From positions 68,623,001-68,687,000 of the forward strand of contig OY856411.1 of NCBI GenBank assembly GCA_963693085.1: a DNA stretch of 64,000 nt. The letters run 5' to 3'. Under the pieces are notes generated by a model. The model was given only the letters and a program-made list of their open reading frames with translations. It had not been told where the DNA came from and searched no databases. The first letter of the stretch is position 1. Each line of letters opens with the position of its first letter. A program made the translations under genes and the position numbers. Shown one piece after another: positions 11,450 to 24,067 of the stretch. The stretch is from Alisma plantago-aquatica. Its lineage: Eukaryota > Streptophyta > Magnoliopsida > Alismatales > Alismataceae.

Positions 11450-12002
11450 TGTTAGAAATAACTTCTTATTTCTGTACTTCTTTCTTATTCTCTTTATCTG
11501 TTGGGTCTAGTATGTAAATATTCCTTCTCTATATAATAAAGGGGAACTCGTCATAGCCAGGTATCGTTCTGGCCCAATACATTTTTACATGGTATCAGAG
11601 AAAACCCTGGGCTAGAAACCCTAGTCGTCGCTCCCTCCCTTCCTCTCCTCCTTTCTCTCCTGCACCACCAGGAGGCACTACCTCCTCCGCCGGTTTCAGC
11701 GCCAACCACTGCTGGTCTTAGTGTCCTCCACCGCCAGTTGATCCTCCTTTCTTCCACTCGCATCATCGTGGTCTTAGTGTCCTCCACCGCCAGGAAGGCA
11801 TCTTCACCAAGCTACTCATACCATCAGTTTTTAACTACATGAATTCCAACTTGGGTATGCATGATGTGTATACTCCAACTTGAGGGGGAGTGTTAGAAAT
11901 AAATTCTTATTTCTGTAGTCTAGTATGTAAATATTCCTTATCTATATGATAAAGGGGAACCCGTCACAGCTGGGTATCGTTCTATCCCAATACCTTTTCA
12001 CA
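11450..12002 (+). mobile_element. Internally deleted Copia-type element, 553 bp
   Basis: LTRs at 11450-11589 and 11891-12002 both begin TGTTAGAAATAA and end in ACA; the second lacks about 28 bases. A TGGTATCAGAG primer site (tRNA-iMet type) follows the first LTR at 11590, and CTTGAGGGGGAG at 11879-11890 precedes the second. AATAA flanks both sides (11445-11449, 12003-12007). The 300-bp interior keeps only a vestige of the pol C-terminus (ATGATGTGTATACTCCAACT). The second LTR holds one breakpoint of the large tandem duplication. Confidence 0.9.
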
Positions 12003-12007
12003 AATAA

Positions 12008-13097
12008 TTCACCATTTTCTTAATATGAAAAGCAATTAGGCATAAGCCTTTCTCTCTCTTGATAATGCTTTCAAATATACATAAAAAGATAATGAGTTAG
12101 TCCTTGAGTGGATAAGTACTCTAAATCTCAAATTTGATTCAACTAATTCATTTAGTAAAGGATAATTCACTTTATCTCCTATTGTAATACATACACACTA
12201 AAGATCATGACACATGAATTTTATGAATTAAATATGATCAAAACCTAAATCTAATCATATAAGAAGGTTTTAGACTCCTTACTCATCTTATGGTTCAAAT
12301 ATGAGATCAATTTGACTTTGTTTGACCCCTAAAACGATTTTGGAAAGTTTTATAAAGTTTAAAGCTTAAAGCAATTGATATTTGATTTATAGGAATCAAT
12401 TTAGTAAAGTTTCTGATTTAATCAATCATCACACTAATGAGTTATGTGAAGAGGACTCTGACTCAGACTCTCGGATCTCCAACACCCGTGAGAGGGGGAA
12501 GTTCATCCTCCTTGCCCGACACCCTCTTCGCGTTGGACTCTAATGGTCCGCAGGACAATCTCCACAACCGACCAAGTCTCACTTTCTGTTGTGTCTCGAC
12601 GCCTGGAAACCTACCAGAATCAACCTCCACTGGTTCTCATTTTGTTTCATCTCAAACTCCTTGGGGTTTGACGATGTAAGGAGTCCTTCCCAACTTGGGT
12701 GCCGTAGATTCCCTATTTCCACCTTTGATTGGTATCCTAAACTCTTTAGACATTCCCCTATATAACTGTGCTATACTTGATCACCAAGATCCCTCAGATG
12801 CTTTTCACGAGCCCTGGTTTGTGTCCAATCGTCCCTAAGCTTAGCCGACCTTCCTCCTTGTGGTTCTTCAAGCTTGAAGCATCGCCTACATGATCCAGAC
12901 TGCTGGGCACCAAGATGTGTGGCGAACTTGATTCTTAGCGCATGCAGAGACCTTTTGGCGCTGCCAATTTGGAAAGACAATTGGTAAACCCCTTTTTCCT
13001 TTTTTTGGGTTTTGTTGTTGTTTATTCACCCCATCAATATGGATTCCCACACCTTTGATGCTTCTGGCCTACATTTTTCTTTTGCTTACCTCCGCCA
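12008..13097 (+). other. Tekay-like LTR interior (unit A), no gene
   Basis: This is AT-rich LTR sequence followed by a GC-richer stretch from about 12440. An 80-codon ORF at 12437-12679 and its copy at 28332-28574 keep a frame, but no recognisable domain is present and both sit inside an LTR. I treat them as chance ORFs. The matching stretch in unit B is 27903-28988. Confidence 0.6.
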
Positions 13098-13571
13098 TGA
13101 TACGATTCCGCCAGGTTCACTCATCCAGCTGGCTACTTATCCAGCTGGCACTGCTGACTTGTTCATTCGACTCTGTCTCTTTTCTTTTATGCTATGTCTT
13201 AAGCTAGCTATGTAGACATGTCTAACTAGGGGCTGACGTGGTCCAATTAACTGTCGCGACTGCGTCACCGTCGAGCATTGATTGGTTGTAATATTTCAAT
13301 GTTTGAGAATAAACAGTCAGCACAGACCGGACCAGGGGGTATCTGGTTTTGATCCCGGTTCTGTCTCGTAGCATCTCCAATTCTCTCTGCCTTCTCATCT
13401 TTTCCCTCAGCAACCATAGGTTCAGCCCGGCGAACTCCTTTCTTCTCATCTGTGAGAAGGAGTGCCCGGCTGAATCCTAACATCTTGGTATCAGAGCAAC
13501 CACCGCTCTTACCGCAGCCTGCATCACCACCCCTGGTACGGGGGAGTCTGTTCCTGGACGGCGGCGAGAAG

Positions 13572-14460
13572 ATGACCAGCGCGGCGAAGTCTACCTACAA
13601 CGTCGACGACGAGAAAGGCGTGCACGAGTCAGTGACGCCACCTGAGAAGATGAGGCAGCTGATGGTCCATATGATGGCACAAATGGACGAGCTCACCATG
13701 TGACAGCGAGGGATGGAGAAGAGGATGGAGGATCTCGAATCTAAAGGCAACTGGAGAATATGAGACACTTCATGTTACCACAATGAAGAATTCCTGGTGC
13801 AGTGGTGGAATCGAGTTCAGTTACCAACGTACAACGGAGCGGATGACCCGGCGGATTGGATCCAGTGCGCGCAGAGGTATTTGGATCAAAATCCTCATAT
13901 CACGGAGCAGAAGAAGCTGAAGTCAATCGCACAATTTCTTCGAGGTGAGGCACTGAACTGGTTCACGTGGTGTGAGAAATCGGGAAGGGTAGGAAACTGG
14001 AGGGAGTTTCAAATCGCAATTCAGAAGAGATTTGGAGTGGAATTGGAAGACGGACCGATCGAGGCTCTCTCGTGGCTGTCTCTGAAGGGGACGGTGAGGG
14101 AGTACCAGCGGGAGTTTGAAAGGCTGATGAACATGTATCCACCGATGTTAGAGGCAATGCTCTGTCCGATCTACAAAGGGGGACTCAATCCGGAGATGAA
14201 AGCGGAGTTGAAGATGTCAGGATACTGAGATCTTATGGATCTGTGTGAGAAGGCGACTGCATCGAAAGATAAATGCAGGTTGCAGAAGAAGGAATTCATG
14301 GCGTCTGGGGGATGGAGTCGATTCGAAACGCTGAAACCGCAACGAGCGGGGACAATAGGGGGATCGGGACTGCCTGTGATCAAACAACTGTCGCGAGAAG
14401 AGAGGGAGGATCGAAGAGCGAAGGGTTTGTGTTTCAGGTGTGATGAGAAGTACACGCCTG
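13572..14460 (+). pseudogene. Chromovirus gag (copy A), several stops
   Basis: ATG 13572 begins a gag frame. A Retrotrans_gag capsid domain spans 13797-14228 (DDPADWIQCAQRYLDQN, FLRGEALNWF and YQREFERLMN visible). A CCHC-like zinc knuckle at about 14430 reads CFRCDEKYTPGHR, but its last Cys is Ser in this copy; copy B retains the Cys. In-frame TGA codons lie at 13701, 13761 and 14226. Between about 13745 and 13790 the sensible reading shifts frame and back (ENMRHFMLPQ in another frame), and this is shared with copy B. Confidence 0.85.
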
Positions 14461-17400
14461 GACACAGGTCTAGTGGAAGGCTTCTGTGCCTGATCTGTGA
14501 GAAGGATGATGACACATGGGAGGTTATATCCAGAAATGGAGGAGATGAGATCGAGGAGTTAGAAGAGGTTGAGAAGCCACAACTTAGCAAAATTTCATTA
14601 CATTCGGTGACTGGCGAGGAGATGACAAAGCAATTCAAGATGTGGGGGCTGGTGGAAGGGAAACGATGTTTGATTTTTGTAGACTCCGGAGCCACACATA
14701 ACTTCTTAGACTTGACACTAGTTAGAGAATGGGGACTACAGGTGGTTCCAACACCGACTATGACAGTGGAGGTAGGGGGTGGAGGTGAACTACTGTCGTG
14801 TGGACTTCTTCCCCACTGCCAGGTTCAGACACAGGGATACCGAATGGAGGAGGAGGTATTCGTGCTACCATTAGGATGTCAGCAACTGGTGTTGGGATTG
14901 GGATGGCTTGAGAAGCTAGGACCGATCACCCAGGACTACAAAGAGAAGACAATGCAATTCAAGGATAAAGGAAGGGAGTTTGTACTGCAAGGACTCAAAC
15001 CCCAGGGAATTAAGGAGATCACAGGGAAGGAGCTGCTGACAGAATTGAGAGGAGCCTCATGGGCCTTGATGTTGCAATTAACGAATGAAGGGGCGAAGGA
15101 GGACTCAAGGGAGACATTGACAGAATCACTGGTGGGGGATATATTGGAGCAGTATCAGCAGGTGTTTGCGAAACCAAAAGGCCTACCCCCTCCAAGAGTT
15201 GTGGATCACAAAATACCATTGAAGGACGAAAAGAAAGCAGTGGCGGTACCCCCTTATCGATATGCTCATGCTCAGAAGAATGAAATTGAACGCCTAGTAA
15301 GGGAGATGAGGGAACAAGGACCGATACAACCGAGTAATAGTCCTTTCTCTTCGCCGGTGCTGCTGGTTAGGAAGCATGACGGAACATGGAGGTTCTGTAT
15401 TGACTATCGAGCCCTCAATCATCACACTATCAAAGATCGACATCCTATACCAGTCATCGACGAGCTTTTGGATGAGCTATCAGAGGCGTGCTGGTTTTCA
15501 AAATTGGATTTACGATCTGGATATCATCAAATTCGCGTGGAGAAGACAGATGTGTAGAAGATGGCTTTCCGCACACATGAAGGGCACTACGAATTCGTGG
15601 TGATGCCGTTTGGTTTGACAAATGCACCAACCACATTTCAACATTTGATGAATGAAATCTTCAGACCAATACTTTGCAGGTTTGTCTTAGTCTTCTTTGA
15701 TGATATCCTGGTGTATAGTAAGACATTGTTGGAGCATAAGGAGCACCTGAGAAGAGCCCTGGAGATACTGAAGATGCACAAGTTGTATCCAAAGATGAGT
15801 AAGTGCAAATTCGCAGTTGAGGAGGTGCAGTACCTGGGCCATGTCATTTCGGCAAAAGGTGTAGCAATGGAACAGGAGAAGGTCACCGATGTACAACAAT
15901 GGCCAGTGCCAAAGACCCTTAAACAGTTGAGGGGATTTCTGGGATTAGCAGGCTATTATCGGAAATTTATTAAAGGGTTTGCAGTGATCGCGTGGCCACT
16001 CACTGTTCTATTGAAGAAGGACGCCTTTCAATGGAGTGATAAGGCAGCACAGGCGTTCGATCAATTGAAGAAAGCTCTGACATCAGCTCCTGTATTGGCA
16101 GTGCCCCATATTTCAAAAACATTCACTATTGAAAGTGATGCATCTGGTGTGGGAATTGGAAGAGTTCTCTCTCAACAGTCGCATCCAATAGCTTATTACA
16201 ACAGAGCTTTGAAAGGAAAACAACTAAACTTATCAATATACGAAAAAGAGTTCTTGGCGATTGTAGAATGTGTGCAGAAGTGGAGACCGTATCTTCTGGG
16301 ACAGGAGTTTATGATCAGGACAGATCACCGGAGTTTAAAATTTTTTTGGAGCAGAGGATGAACACGCCCACTCAAGAAAAATGGTTGCATAAGTTACTGG
16401 GATACTCATTCCGAGTTGAGTATAGGAAGGGAAGCCAAAACCAAGCGGCGAATGCCCTATCTCGCAAAGAAGATGAAGCCTCTTGCTATGGACTCACGAC
16501 TATAACATCATCTTGGTTGGATGAAGCTCGAAGAGAATCTACTCACCTGGCGGATATGGTGACTCTGATGCAGAACTACGAGGCGGGGAAGCTCAATTCA
16601 CAACTATATACGAAGAAAAGAGGGTTACTGTATTACAAGGACCGGCTGTATCTGAGCCAGCAATCCACATTGCTTAACACAATTATGCAAGATGGTCACA
16701 CTTCTAAGATTGGGGGACATTCCAGTTTTGCTAGGACACTGCATCGAATCAAACAAGATTTTTTCTGGGTAGGCATGAAGAAGATGGTCAAAGAGATGGT
16801 GAAGAATTGCATTATTTGCCAGCAGAATAAGTATGAAACTCGAGCACCTTCTGGTCTTCTACAACCACTGCCTTCACGACATGCCATTTGGGAGGAAATT
16901 TCAATGGACTTTATTGAAAGCCCGCCAACGGTCAAAGGGAAGTCTGTTATACTCGTGGAGGTGGACCGCTTTTCCAAAGATGGTCATTTCATCGCCCTGG
17001 GTCACCCTTATACTGCAGTATCAGTGGTGAAAGTTTTTATTGCTGAAGTTGTTCGGCTCCATGGAGTTCCGGTGAGCATTGTCTCCGACCGTGACCCTAT
17101 CTTCACTAGTAAATTTTGGGAGGAATTGTTCAAGCGCAGCGGGACAAAGCTATGTCGAAGCTCCGCTTACCACCCCCAGTCGGATGGACAAACAAAGGTG
17201 CTTAATCACTGTCTCAAGACGTATTTACGGTGTTTCTGCAATACTCAGCCTCGCGACTGGTTACGCTGGCTACCGTGGGCGGAGTTTTGGTACAACACGT
17301 CGCATCATTCAGCTCACGGATTCACACCATTTCAGGTGGTTTATGGGAGGGAATCACATTCCTTGTTGCCTCATGAAGCAGGAACAACATCTTCACCGAT

Positions 17401-17494
17401 AGTGGAGGAACTACTCATAGCAAGGGACTGGATCCTTAGGAGATTGAAGATTAATTTAGATCGTGCTCGCGATCGAATGAGGAAGCAAGCAAAT
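14461..17494 (+). pseudogene. Chromovirus pol: protease, RT, RNase H, integrase (copy A)
   Basis: The protease active site DSGATHNF is near 14682. RT runs about 15240-15960 with RFCIDYRALN, LDLRSGYHQI and a FFDDI catalytic box at 15692. RNase H has TIESDASG near 16126 and TDHRSL near 16322. Integrase shows an HHCC zinc finger (about 16700-16830), the first catalytic Asp in SMDFIE, the second in VSDRDP and a [11 protein letters not shown] block. Lesions are TAG 15555-15557 inside RT (copy B reads through here) and a one-base loss in the T run at 16341-16347, which moves the frame. The frame is then open until the LARD target site at 17490-17494. Confidence 0.9.
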
Positions 17495-19946
17495 TGTTAA
17501 AGTGTCTATATTAGTCTATTAGTTAAATAGGATAATTAGTTTAGTGGGCCTTTATATTCCGGCCCGTCTAGTTTAGATTACTTGGGTCCTAAGTAATAGG
17601 GCGTCTCTCCTCTCCTATATAAAGGAGAGGTCGTCAATCTTTGTATCCAATCTATTCTATTCAATCAATCTTATATTTTAACATGGTATCAGAGCGGGCT
17701 AGATCTTGAGGAAACCCTAGCAGCCGTCTTCCCTCTCCCTTCTCCTAGCCGTCCACAACAACCCTAGCAGCTAGAAGCCGCCCCTCTCAGAGAGAGCAGA
17801 CAAGGGTGAGCGCCCGCCTGCGGGTGGCCGTCGCCGTCGCCATGGCTTGGCCGGCTGCCCGCTAGGCACATCTCCCGGCCTCCATGACTTTTTCTTCTCT
17901 TTCTTAAACATCAAGCTTCTTTCTCTACGTCGGCGTTGTATCCTCCGACGATCTCCAGCAGCCAGCCATGCCGCACAACTGCTGTCCGCTGCACTGGCTG
18001 TTCGTTGTTGACGTCACCTGTCCTTCCAGTTGGATGCTACTTTGCCGCTGCTACCTCTTGTGTCCGTTATCGCCTACCAAGGCCGCCGCTGATCCAGCCT
18101 TCATCCATCGCTGCCGCAGCAGCACTAGCCGGCGCGGCGCCGCCGCCACCATCACCAACGAGCGTCGCCGCCAACAACCATCGTCATCCGCCATCCGCAA
18201 AAGCATTATCTCTGTCGTTGTATATGTATTCGTGTGCTGCAGCGTTGTTGTCTCATACCAGCAACCGTATCCCCAGCCGACGGTTGCACTCGTCAACTGA
18301 CGTTCCATCTCATGTTGTTCCCAGATCAGCCTTTGTCGTCGCTCGTGGAGAGGCTCTGCCTTTGCTCCGCATGCATCCTTTTGGCATGCAAAATCTCCGG
18401 AGTCACGCAGGAGACCCTTTGTCATCTCCTATGGTGCGACAAATGCTACATCAGCCGAACGTCATCCACAAGCTGCAGTTTCTCCACTTCATCATCATCC
18501 CGACGATCTTCATCCGCAAGTTGCTGCTGCGTTGTACATCATCATGCTACTGCTGCCATCTACAGTAGGCGATCACCCATCACTCTCCACCGCTACCAAA
18601 CAACCATGTTTACTACCCCCATATGCATTATCCCTGTCTCTATTCAGATCCTTAATCGGTTCTATCTTTTGCTAATCGGATCCTATTTTGACCCTTATCC
18701 TAACGGGCCAACAAACCTCCTTTTCGGGTCGGGACTAGATCCATTTATTTTTCTACCCGGATCTCATGTTGACCCATTTAGTATACTCTCTTTGGCTATC
18801 GGTTTCATTCTCCACATATTGCCCATCTCCATTTCACATATTTTTCTCTTTTCAGCTTTTTTTTTTCTTTCCCACCCACCCATATTATGTGAGTATCCCT
18901 TTTCCACATTACGGGGGGGTCATATATCTAGTTCTCCACACCAAACACTCACTCTTGTCGTATTTGGTGTGCGGGGGGGATAGAGAGGAAAGGAAGAGAT
19001 GAGAAGAGAGAGCAAGCATGAGAGCATATGAGAGAATGTATGAGAGAGAGAGAGTATGAGATGAGATGATGATATATGTATTCAGATTATATATATTCCA
19101 GGTTATCTTCATGAAGCTTCACATCATTTAGCACACCAGTTCTCTACTTGAGCCAGCAGTGAAGATCCAGCGTCGACACCGTATCCGCGTTCGTACCGCG
19201 TTATGTACGTCAGGTGTTGATGGTGTATTCCTTCAGTTGCATTCACATGAGACATATGGGTGCTTCTTCAGAAGCTCAGAATTTTATCTTCACCGAGCTG
19301 CTTCATCACGTCTTCTCCGAGCCGCATCTGCTGTATCGACATCGCCTGTAGCTGATCCTCTTGGGACCTTCCTTGATGGATGATCTCCTTTCCCGTCAAG
19401 CCCCCAAGTTTCATGCGTCAGAGTTTTATGGTTCCTGCATCGTATCAAGCAGCAGATCGTCCGTCCGCGTTTGTGCCGCGTTAAGCACGTATTCCAGTGG
19501 CGAATTGCTGTAGTATCAGGTCCATTCTTCAGATGTCCTCATTCCAGATGCACTTCAAGGAAGACCTTCAAAGCTCGAGTATCTTCAGCCTGTAGAGTCA
19601 TAATCACCATATGATTTAGGGGGAATATTATTTCAGGGGGAGTAACATATTTTGTATGGGAGTGATATTTATCTTTCATTTATCATTTCTTTTTATCGAG
19701 TCTTGTAACCTCCAAGCTTGGACATGTGTTTCACCCATGCTCCAGCTTGAGGGGGAGTGTTAAAGTGTCTATATTAGTCTATTAGTTAAATAGGCTAATT
19801 AGTTTAGTGGGCCTTTATATTCCGACCCGTCTAGTTTAGATTACTTGGGTCCTAAGTAATAGGGTGTCTCTCCTCTCCTATATAAAGGAGAGGTCGTCAG
19901 TCTTTGTATCCAATCTATTCTATTCAATCAATCTTATATTTTAACA
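17495..19946 (+). mobile_element. Non-autonomous Copia-type LARD, plus strand
   Basis: Identical-length LTRs (17495-17683 and 19758-19946, 189 bp, 4 differences) begin TGTTAAAG and end TTTTAACA. CAAAT is duplicated at 17490-17494 and 19947-19951. The primer site TGGTATCAGAGCGGG starts at 17684 and a polypurine tract GGGGGAG ends at 19757. The 2.07-kb interior has no pol domain. Its Ser/Pro/Cys-rich ORFs (for example 17936-18568) have no recognisable motif and are not preserved in the related minus-strand LARDs. It splits the Gypsy integrase and is absent from unit B, so it inserted after the tandem duplication or was specific to this copy. Confidence 0.92.
17614..17631 (+). promoter_or_regulatory. 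TATA box in an inverted repeat (LARD LTR)
   Basis: CCTATATAAAGG is framed by CTCTCC and GGAGAG arms in the 5' LTR, a likely core promoter. The same layout is at about 19879 in the 3' LTR and, reversed, in the minus-strand LARD LTRs. Confidence 0.6.
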
Positions 19947-19951
19947 CAAAT

Positions 19952-20413
19952 AAATGACGGTGCGATAGGGAATTCGCAGTAGGTGATTGGGTCTGGTTGA
20001 AACTCCAGCCTTATCGACAGCACACGGTGGTGCGTCGTAGTACTCAGAAGCTCGCAACTCGATTTTTTGGGCCCTATGTGATTACGACAAGGATTGGGGT
20101 TGTTGCTTATAAATTGGAATTTCCGGCTGATGCCTTAGTTCACCCGGTATTTCATGTATCTTAGCTTAAGCCGTTTCATGGGCCACATCCAGCACAAACT
20201 GTGTCACCTCCAGATTGGGACAGGGCAATGGCTTCCAGGTTTCCCGAGAAGCTGTTGGCAAGGCGGATGGTGCGAGACGGCCAGGTAGCAGCATCTGAGG
20301 TCCTGGTTCAGTGGATTGGCGAAAGTGCAGAAGAAGCGACCTGGGAACAATACGAGAAGCTCCGCTCAACTTTTCCATCTTGGTTGGCCGCCGAGGATGA
20401 CGCCATTGTTTAA
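19952..20413 (+). pseudogene. Integrase C-terminus and chromodomain (copy A)
   Basis: This continues the Gypsy pol after the LARD. The [13 protein letters not shown] block and FFGPY belong to the integrase C-terminal region. A chromodomain follows at about 20230-20350 (PEKLLARRMVRDG, EVLVQWIG, EEATWE), which would direct integration to modified chromatin. A TAG at 20162-20164 interrupts the chain and is also present at the same codon in copy B (33937-33939), so it predates the tandem duplication. The frame ends at TAA 20411, directly before the polypurine tract. Confidence 0.87.
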
Positions 20414-20798
20414 GTGGGGAGGAGTTGGTACGGTTCCGCCAGGTTCACTCATCCAGCTGGCACTGCTGACTTGTTCGTTCGGCTCTGTCTCTTTTCTTTT
20501 CTTCTATGTGTTAAGCTAGCTATGTAGACATGTCTAACTAGGGGCTGACGTGGTCCAATTAACTGTCGCGACTGCGTCACCGTCGAGCATTGATTGGTTG
20601 TAATATTTCAATGTTTGAGAATAAATAGTCAACACAGACCGGACCAGGGGGTATCTGGTTTTGATCGCGGTTCTGTCTCGTCGCATCTCCAATTCTCTCT
20701 GCCTTCTCATCTTTTCCCTCAGCAACCATAGGTTCAGCCCGGCGAACTCCTTCTTCTCATCTGTGAGAAGGAGTGCCCGGCTGAATCCTAACACGCCA

Positions 20799-21968
20799 AG
20801 GGGCCGTGACGCCTCCTAAGGATCTAGTTTTGTTTGTACCGACCTGAGACATGTTTCATGTGTTGCTCTTCCTGCTATTGTGGCGGGAGGGTTGGGTTTC
20901 ATCTTCAGTCACCGCAAGACCTGCTTTCTGGGGTCATCGAGTTTGATAGGGTGAGAGGGAGTTAGTTGTACCTATTTCTATCAATGTTTACCAATGATAG
21001 CATCATTTTTGTTTTACATAGATCCAACCTCTACAAACTGCTAGAAGTGTGAGGTTGAAGAAGGATACTCAGATCTTTGATCATGTTTGACCTTTGTTTT
21101 GAAATATGGACTCACGCTCAATCATGGGCAATTTGGGTTTTTTTCACACGGCCCCTCGCTGTGACATTGTGTTTTTTTGAGGGAGGGCACTACCATCATG
21201 ACAATCTTTGGTTGGGCCAGCTTGGTAAGGCCCCACCAGTAATTTTTCTCCTTTTGAGTTTAATTATCGGTTTCTCGAGATTTTGATTGCCCGGACTTTG
21301 CAAATCCATGGTAAATCACTACTTAATTAGAGAAATACCCAACAATACCCGTTAGAAAGGTATTTTAATAAGGAAACCAATTTTTGTAGTTTTCAAACCA
21401 AATTTTTCCTTTCTATTTTGATGTTTTCATATGGAACCCTAAAACTCTAAGGTTGAGTACATGTCGATTAATGTGATCTAAATAATAAATAATTGGATTA
21501 GTTAATCATGGAGGTCGACATAATATGTAAATAAGATATTAGGAACTTTGATAATACCTACTCCTAATTCCTTATACACCAAAGTCCAACCCTAATGTAC
21601 ACAACCCCAATTCAACCAAGGATCAATACAAGGTATTGATTTATGACGTTCAATGATTATTTATAAGTATTTAGAGCCAAATCGGAACGAGAAGAGTTGA
21701 CCTAGGTGTCTTTGCTCCAGGTAAGCGGGTCATGCCACTGTACATATGTACATTGGTTGAATTAATGCTACATATGGTTTATGAATAATACTTCAATTTC
21801 AAGCTTAATGTCCTAAATCTTGTTTATTATATCAGTTTCTTGAGGATAGATGTGTCATATGTCTTATAGTTACCATGAGCACTAAGATTAAAGATTATGA
21901 TTAAGGATTAATAAATGAGAAGTTCAAGCTTCTAGAGGGAGAGATCTCATCAAGTTTAAGATTATTTT
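20799..21968 (+). other. Tekay-like LTR interior (unit A), no gene
   Basis: This non-coding stretch is repeated at 34591-35761. Phrases such as TTGACCTAGGTGTCTTTGCTC followed by a CAGGTAAGCGGG-type donor motif are common in large chromovirus LTRs. I see no ORF above 70 codons with a recognisable domain. Confidence 0.55.
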
Positions 21969-24067
21969 TGTGAAATAAAATAATCTATTGAAAGAATGCA
22001 ATTGGATGAATACAGACTGGATGCCCTCTCTTTTATATAGGAGAGGGGAGAAACCCTGAGACTTGTGCCCCAAGTAATCTAAACGGGCCGAGACACTAAA
22101 GGCCCACTAACCTATTAACTAAATAGGCTAATATAGACTCTTTAACACCCCCCCCTCAAGCTGGAGCATGGGTGAAACACATGTACAAAGCTTGGAGGTT
22201 ACAAGACTCGATAAAACGATAAAAGAAATGATAGATGAAAGATAAAAGATAAATATCACTCCCCATACAAAAATTGATACTCCCCCTGAATCATATGATG
22301 GCACCTCTTTTCTTTGAAATTGTATTTTGCAGGTTGGAGATCCTCGAGCTCAGATAAAGGTCTTTTTGGAGTGCATCTGGAATGAAGAGCATCTGAAATG
22401 GAACCTGAATACTGCAACAGTAATTCGCCACTTGGAGCAGACGATCATCAATACCACGACTATGACAACTTCACTGGAATACATACTTAACGCGGCACGA
22501 ACGCAGATCTCCAATGATAATGCAGCAGTAGTGGTGTCTTCAAAGCGTCTGAGAAAACGTGCATAACGTGGCACGAACACAAACGGGTGATGTGTTGGTG
22601 ATACGATGCAAGTACCATAACTCTGTAGCAAGAACCTTGGAGGCTTGTCAGGAAAGGAGATATCATCCAGCAAGGAAAGTCCCAAGATGATCAACAACAA
22701 GTGATGTCGAAACAGCAGATGCAGCTCGGAGAAGACGTGATGAAGCAGCTCAGTGAAGATAAACTCTGAGCTTATGAAAATCTGAAGAAGCACCCATCTG
22801 TCTCATATGAATGCAGCTGAAGAAATACACCATCAACACCTGACGTACATAACGCGGTACGAATGCGGATACGGTGTCGACACTGAATGAAGCTGGCTGG
22901 AGGTGGAGAACAAATGTGCTGAAGAATGTGAAGCTCCATGAAGATAACCTGGAATATGTAGCCAGTATCATCTCTTCTCATATTCTCTCTCATACATATT
23001 CTCTCACACACTCTCTCTCTTCTCATCTCTTCCTCTCCACTCTATCCCCCACACACCAAATACGACTAGAGTGAGTGTTTGGTGTGGAGAAATGGACATA
23101 TGACCCTCCTGCACTATGGAAAGGGGTACACACATGATATGGGTGGGTGGGAAAAGTATTGGTGGGTTTGAGAGAAATTTGAGTATAATGATATGTGTAA
23201 TATGTGGAGAATAAAACCGATAACCAGAGAGAATATGCTAAATGACTCAATGTAAGATCTGAGTAGAAAATGAAATGGATCTAATCCCGACCCGAAAAAT
23301 CTGAATAGGCTTAAAATTAAATCTGATTAGCAAAGATATGACCGATTAAGGATCCAAATAGAGACAAGGATAATGCATATGGGGGCACTAAACATGGTTG
23401 TTTGGTAGCGGTGGAGAGTGATGGGTGACCGCTCGTAGTAGACAACAACAATTAACCTGGGGTCCACGATGATGAGATGCTAGTTGAAGAGAGTGATCAT
23501 CAACTGGGATATGGTTGCTGGATGAAGAGGCATCAACTCTACAGCAGACGGACACGGCGGTGGCGATAATGACTGTGATGGTTTCGGCGGGGATGTTTGC
23601 TGATAGGCGGTTGTTGTGTAACAACTAGTAATGCCACTGCGGCAGATGGCGGCTGCTGGAGACAGCCGACAGAAGAGGGTCGGCGACGCCTGGACTGGCT
23701 GGTTGTGGCTACGGCAGCGGCGGGTGGCTGCGGCTAGGCCGACGACAGCGTCGGCTATTGCTGTTTCCCGTTGTGGTGATGGTTTCTGGAGGCCGGTGGC
23801 TGGGACGGCGGTAGTGATCGATGCTGCTGTCCTTAGCGGCTGTTGCTGCTAGCGGATGGCGGCGATATGAGGTTGAGTGGAGGAGGCGCACGGACAACAG
23901 GGCGTAAGCAGCAAACGTAGCAGTTGCAGCAGGAGCAAGGCAGCGGAAATAGAGAGGAGACATGGCGGCTAGAGGCTAGCCATGAAAGGGAAGAAAGAGC
24001 CTTGTAGGCCAGAATTGCCTAGCGGGCATCCAGCCTAGGCCATGGCGACGGTCGCCCGTAGGCGGGG

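Larger units (their letters stand above)
13098..20793 (+). mobile_element. Chromodomain Ty3/Gypsy element, copy A
   Basis: LTRs are 13098-13482 (385 bp) and 20426-20793 (368 bp). The second has lost one 16-bp repeat (the TATCCAGCTGG region) and one T. Both end CCTAACA. CGCCA flanks the element exactly (13093-13097, 20794-20798). The primer site TGGTATCAGAGC is at 13486-13497 and the polypurine tract GGGGAGGAG at 20416-20424. Gag, protease, RT, RNase H, integrase and a C-terminal chromodomain occur in Gypsy order. The coding region is split by the LARD at 17495-19946; without it the element is about 5.24 kb. Confidence 0.95.

Noticed and set aside
12437..12679. 80-codon ORF with a copy at 28332-28574
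   Set aside because: Inside a solo LTR; preserved only because the block was recently duplicated; no recognisable domain.
17936..18568. 210-codon ORF in the plus-strand LARD
   Set aside because: Low-complexity Ser/Cys/Pro translation, no domain, frame not kept in the related LARDs.
22327..22793. Opposing ORFs of 79 and 147 codons in the minus-strand LARD
   Set aside because: No gag or pol motif; the unit B copies exist through tandem duplication; the strand and length are explained by low stop density.
23631..23852. Ala/Arg-rich 73-codon ORF, also at 38966-39187
   Set aside because: GC-rich leader of the LARD on the antisense strand, no domain.
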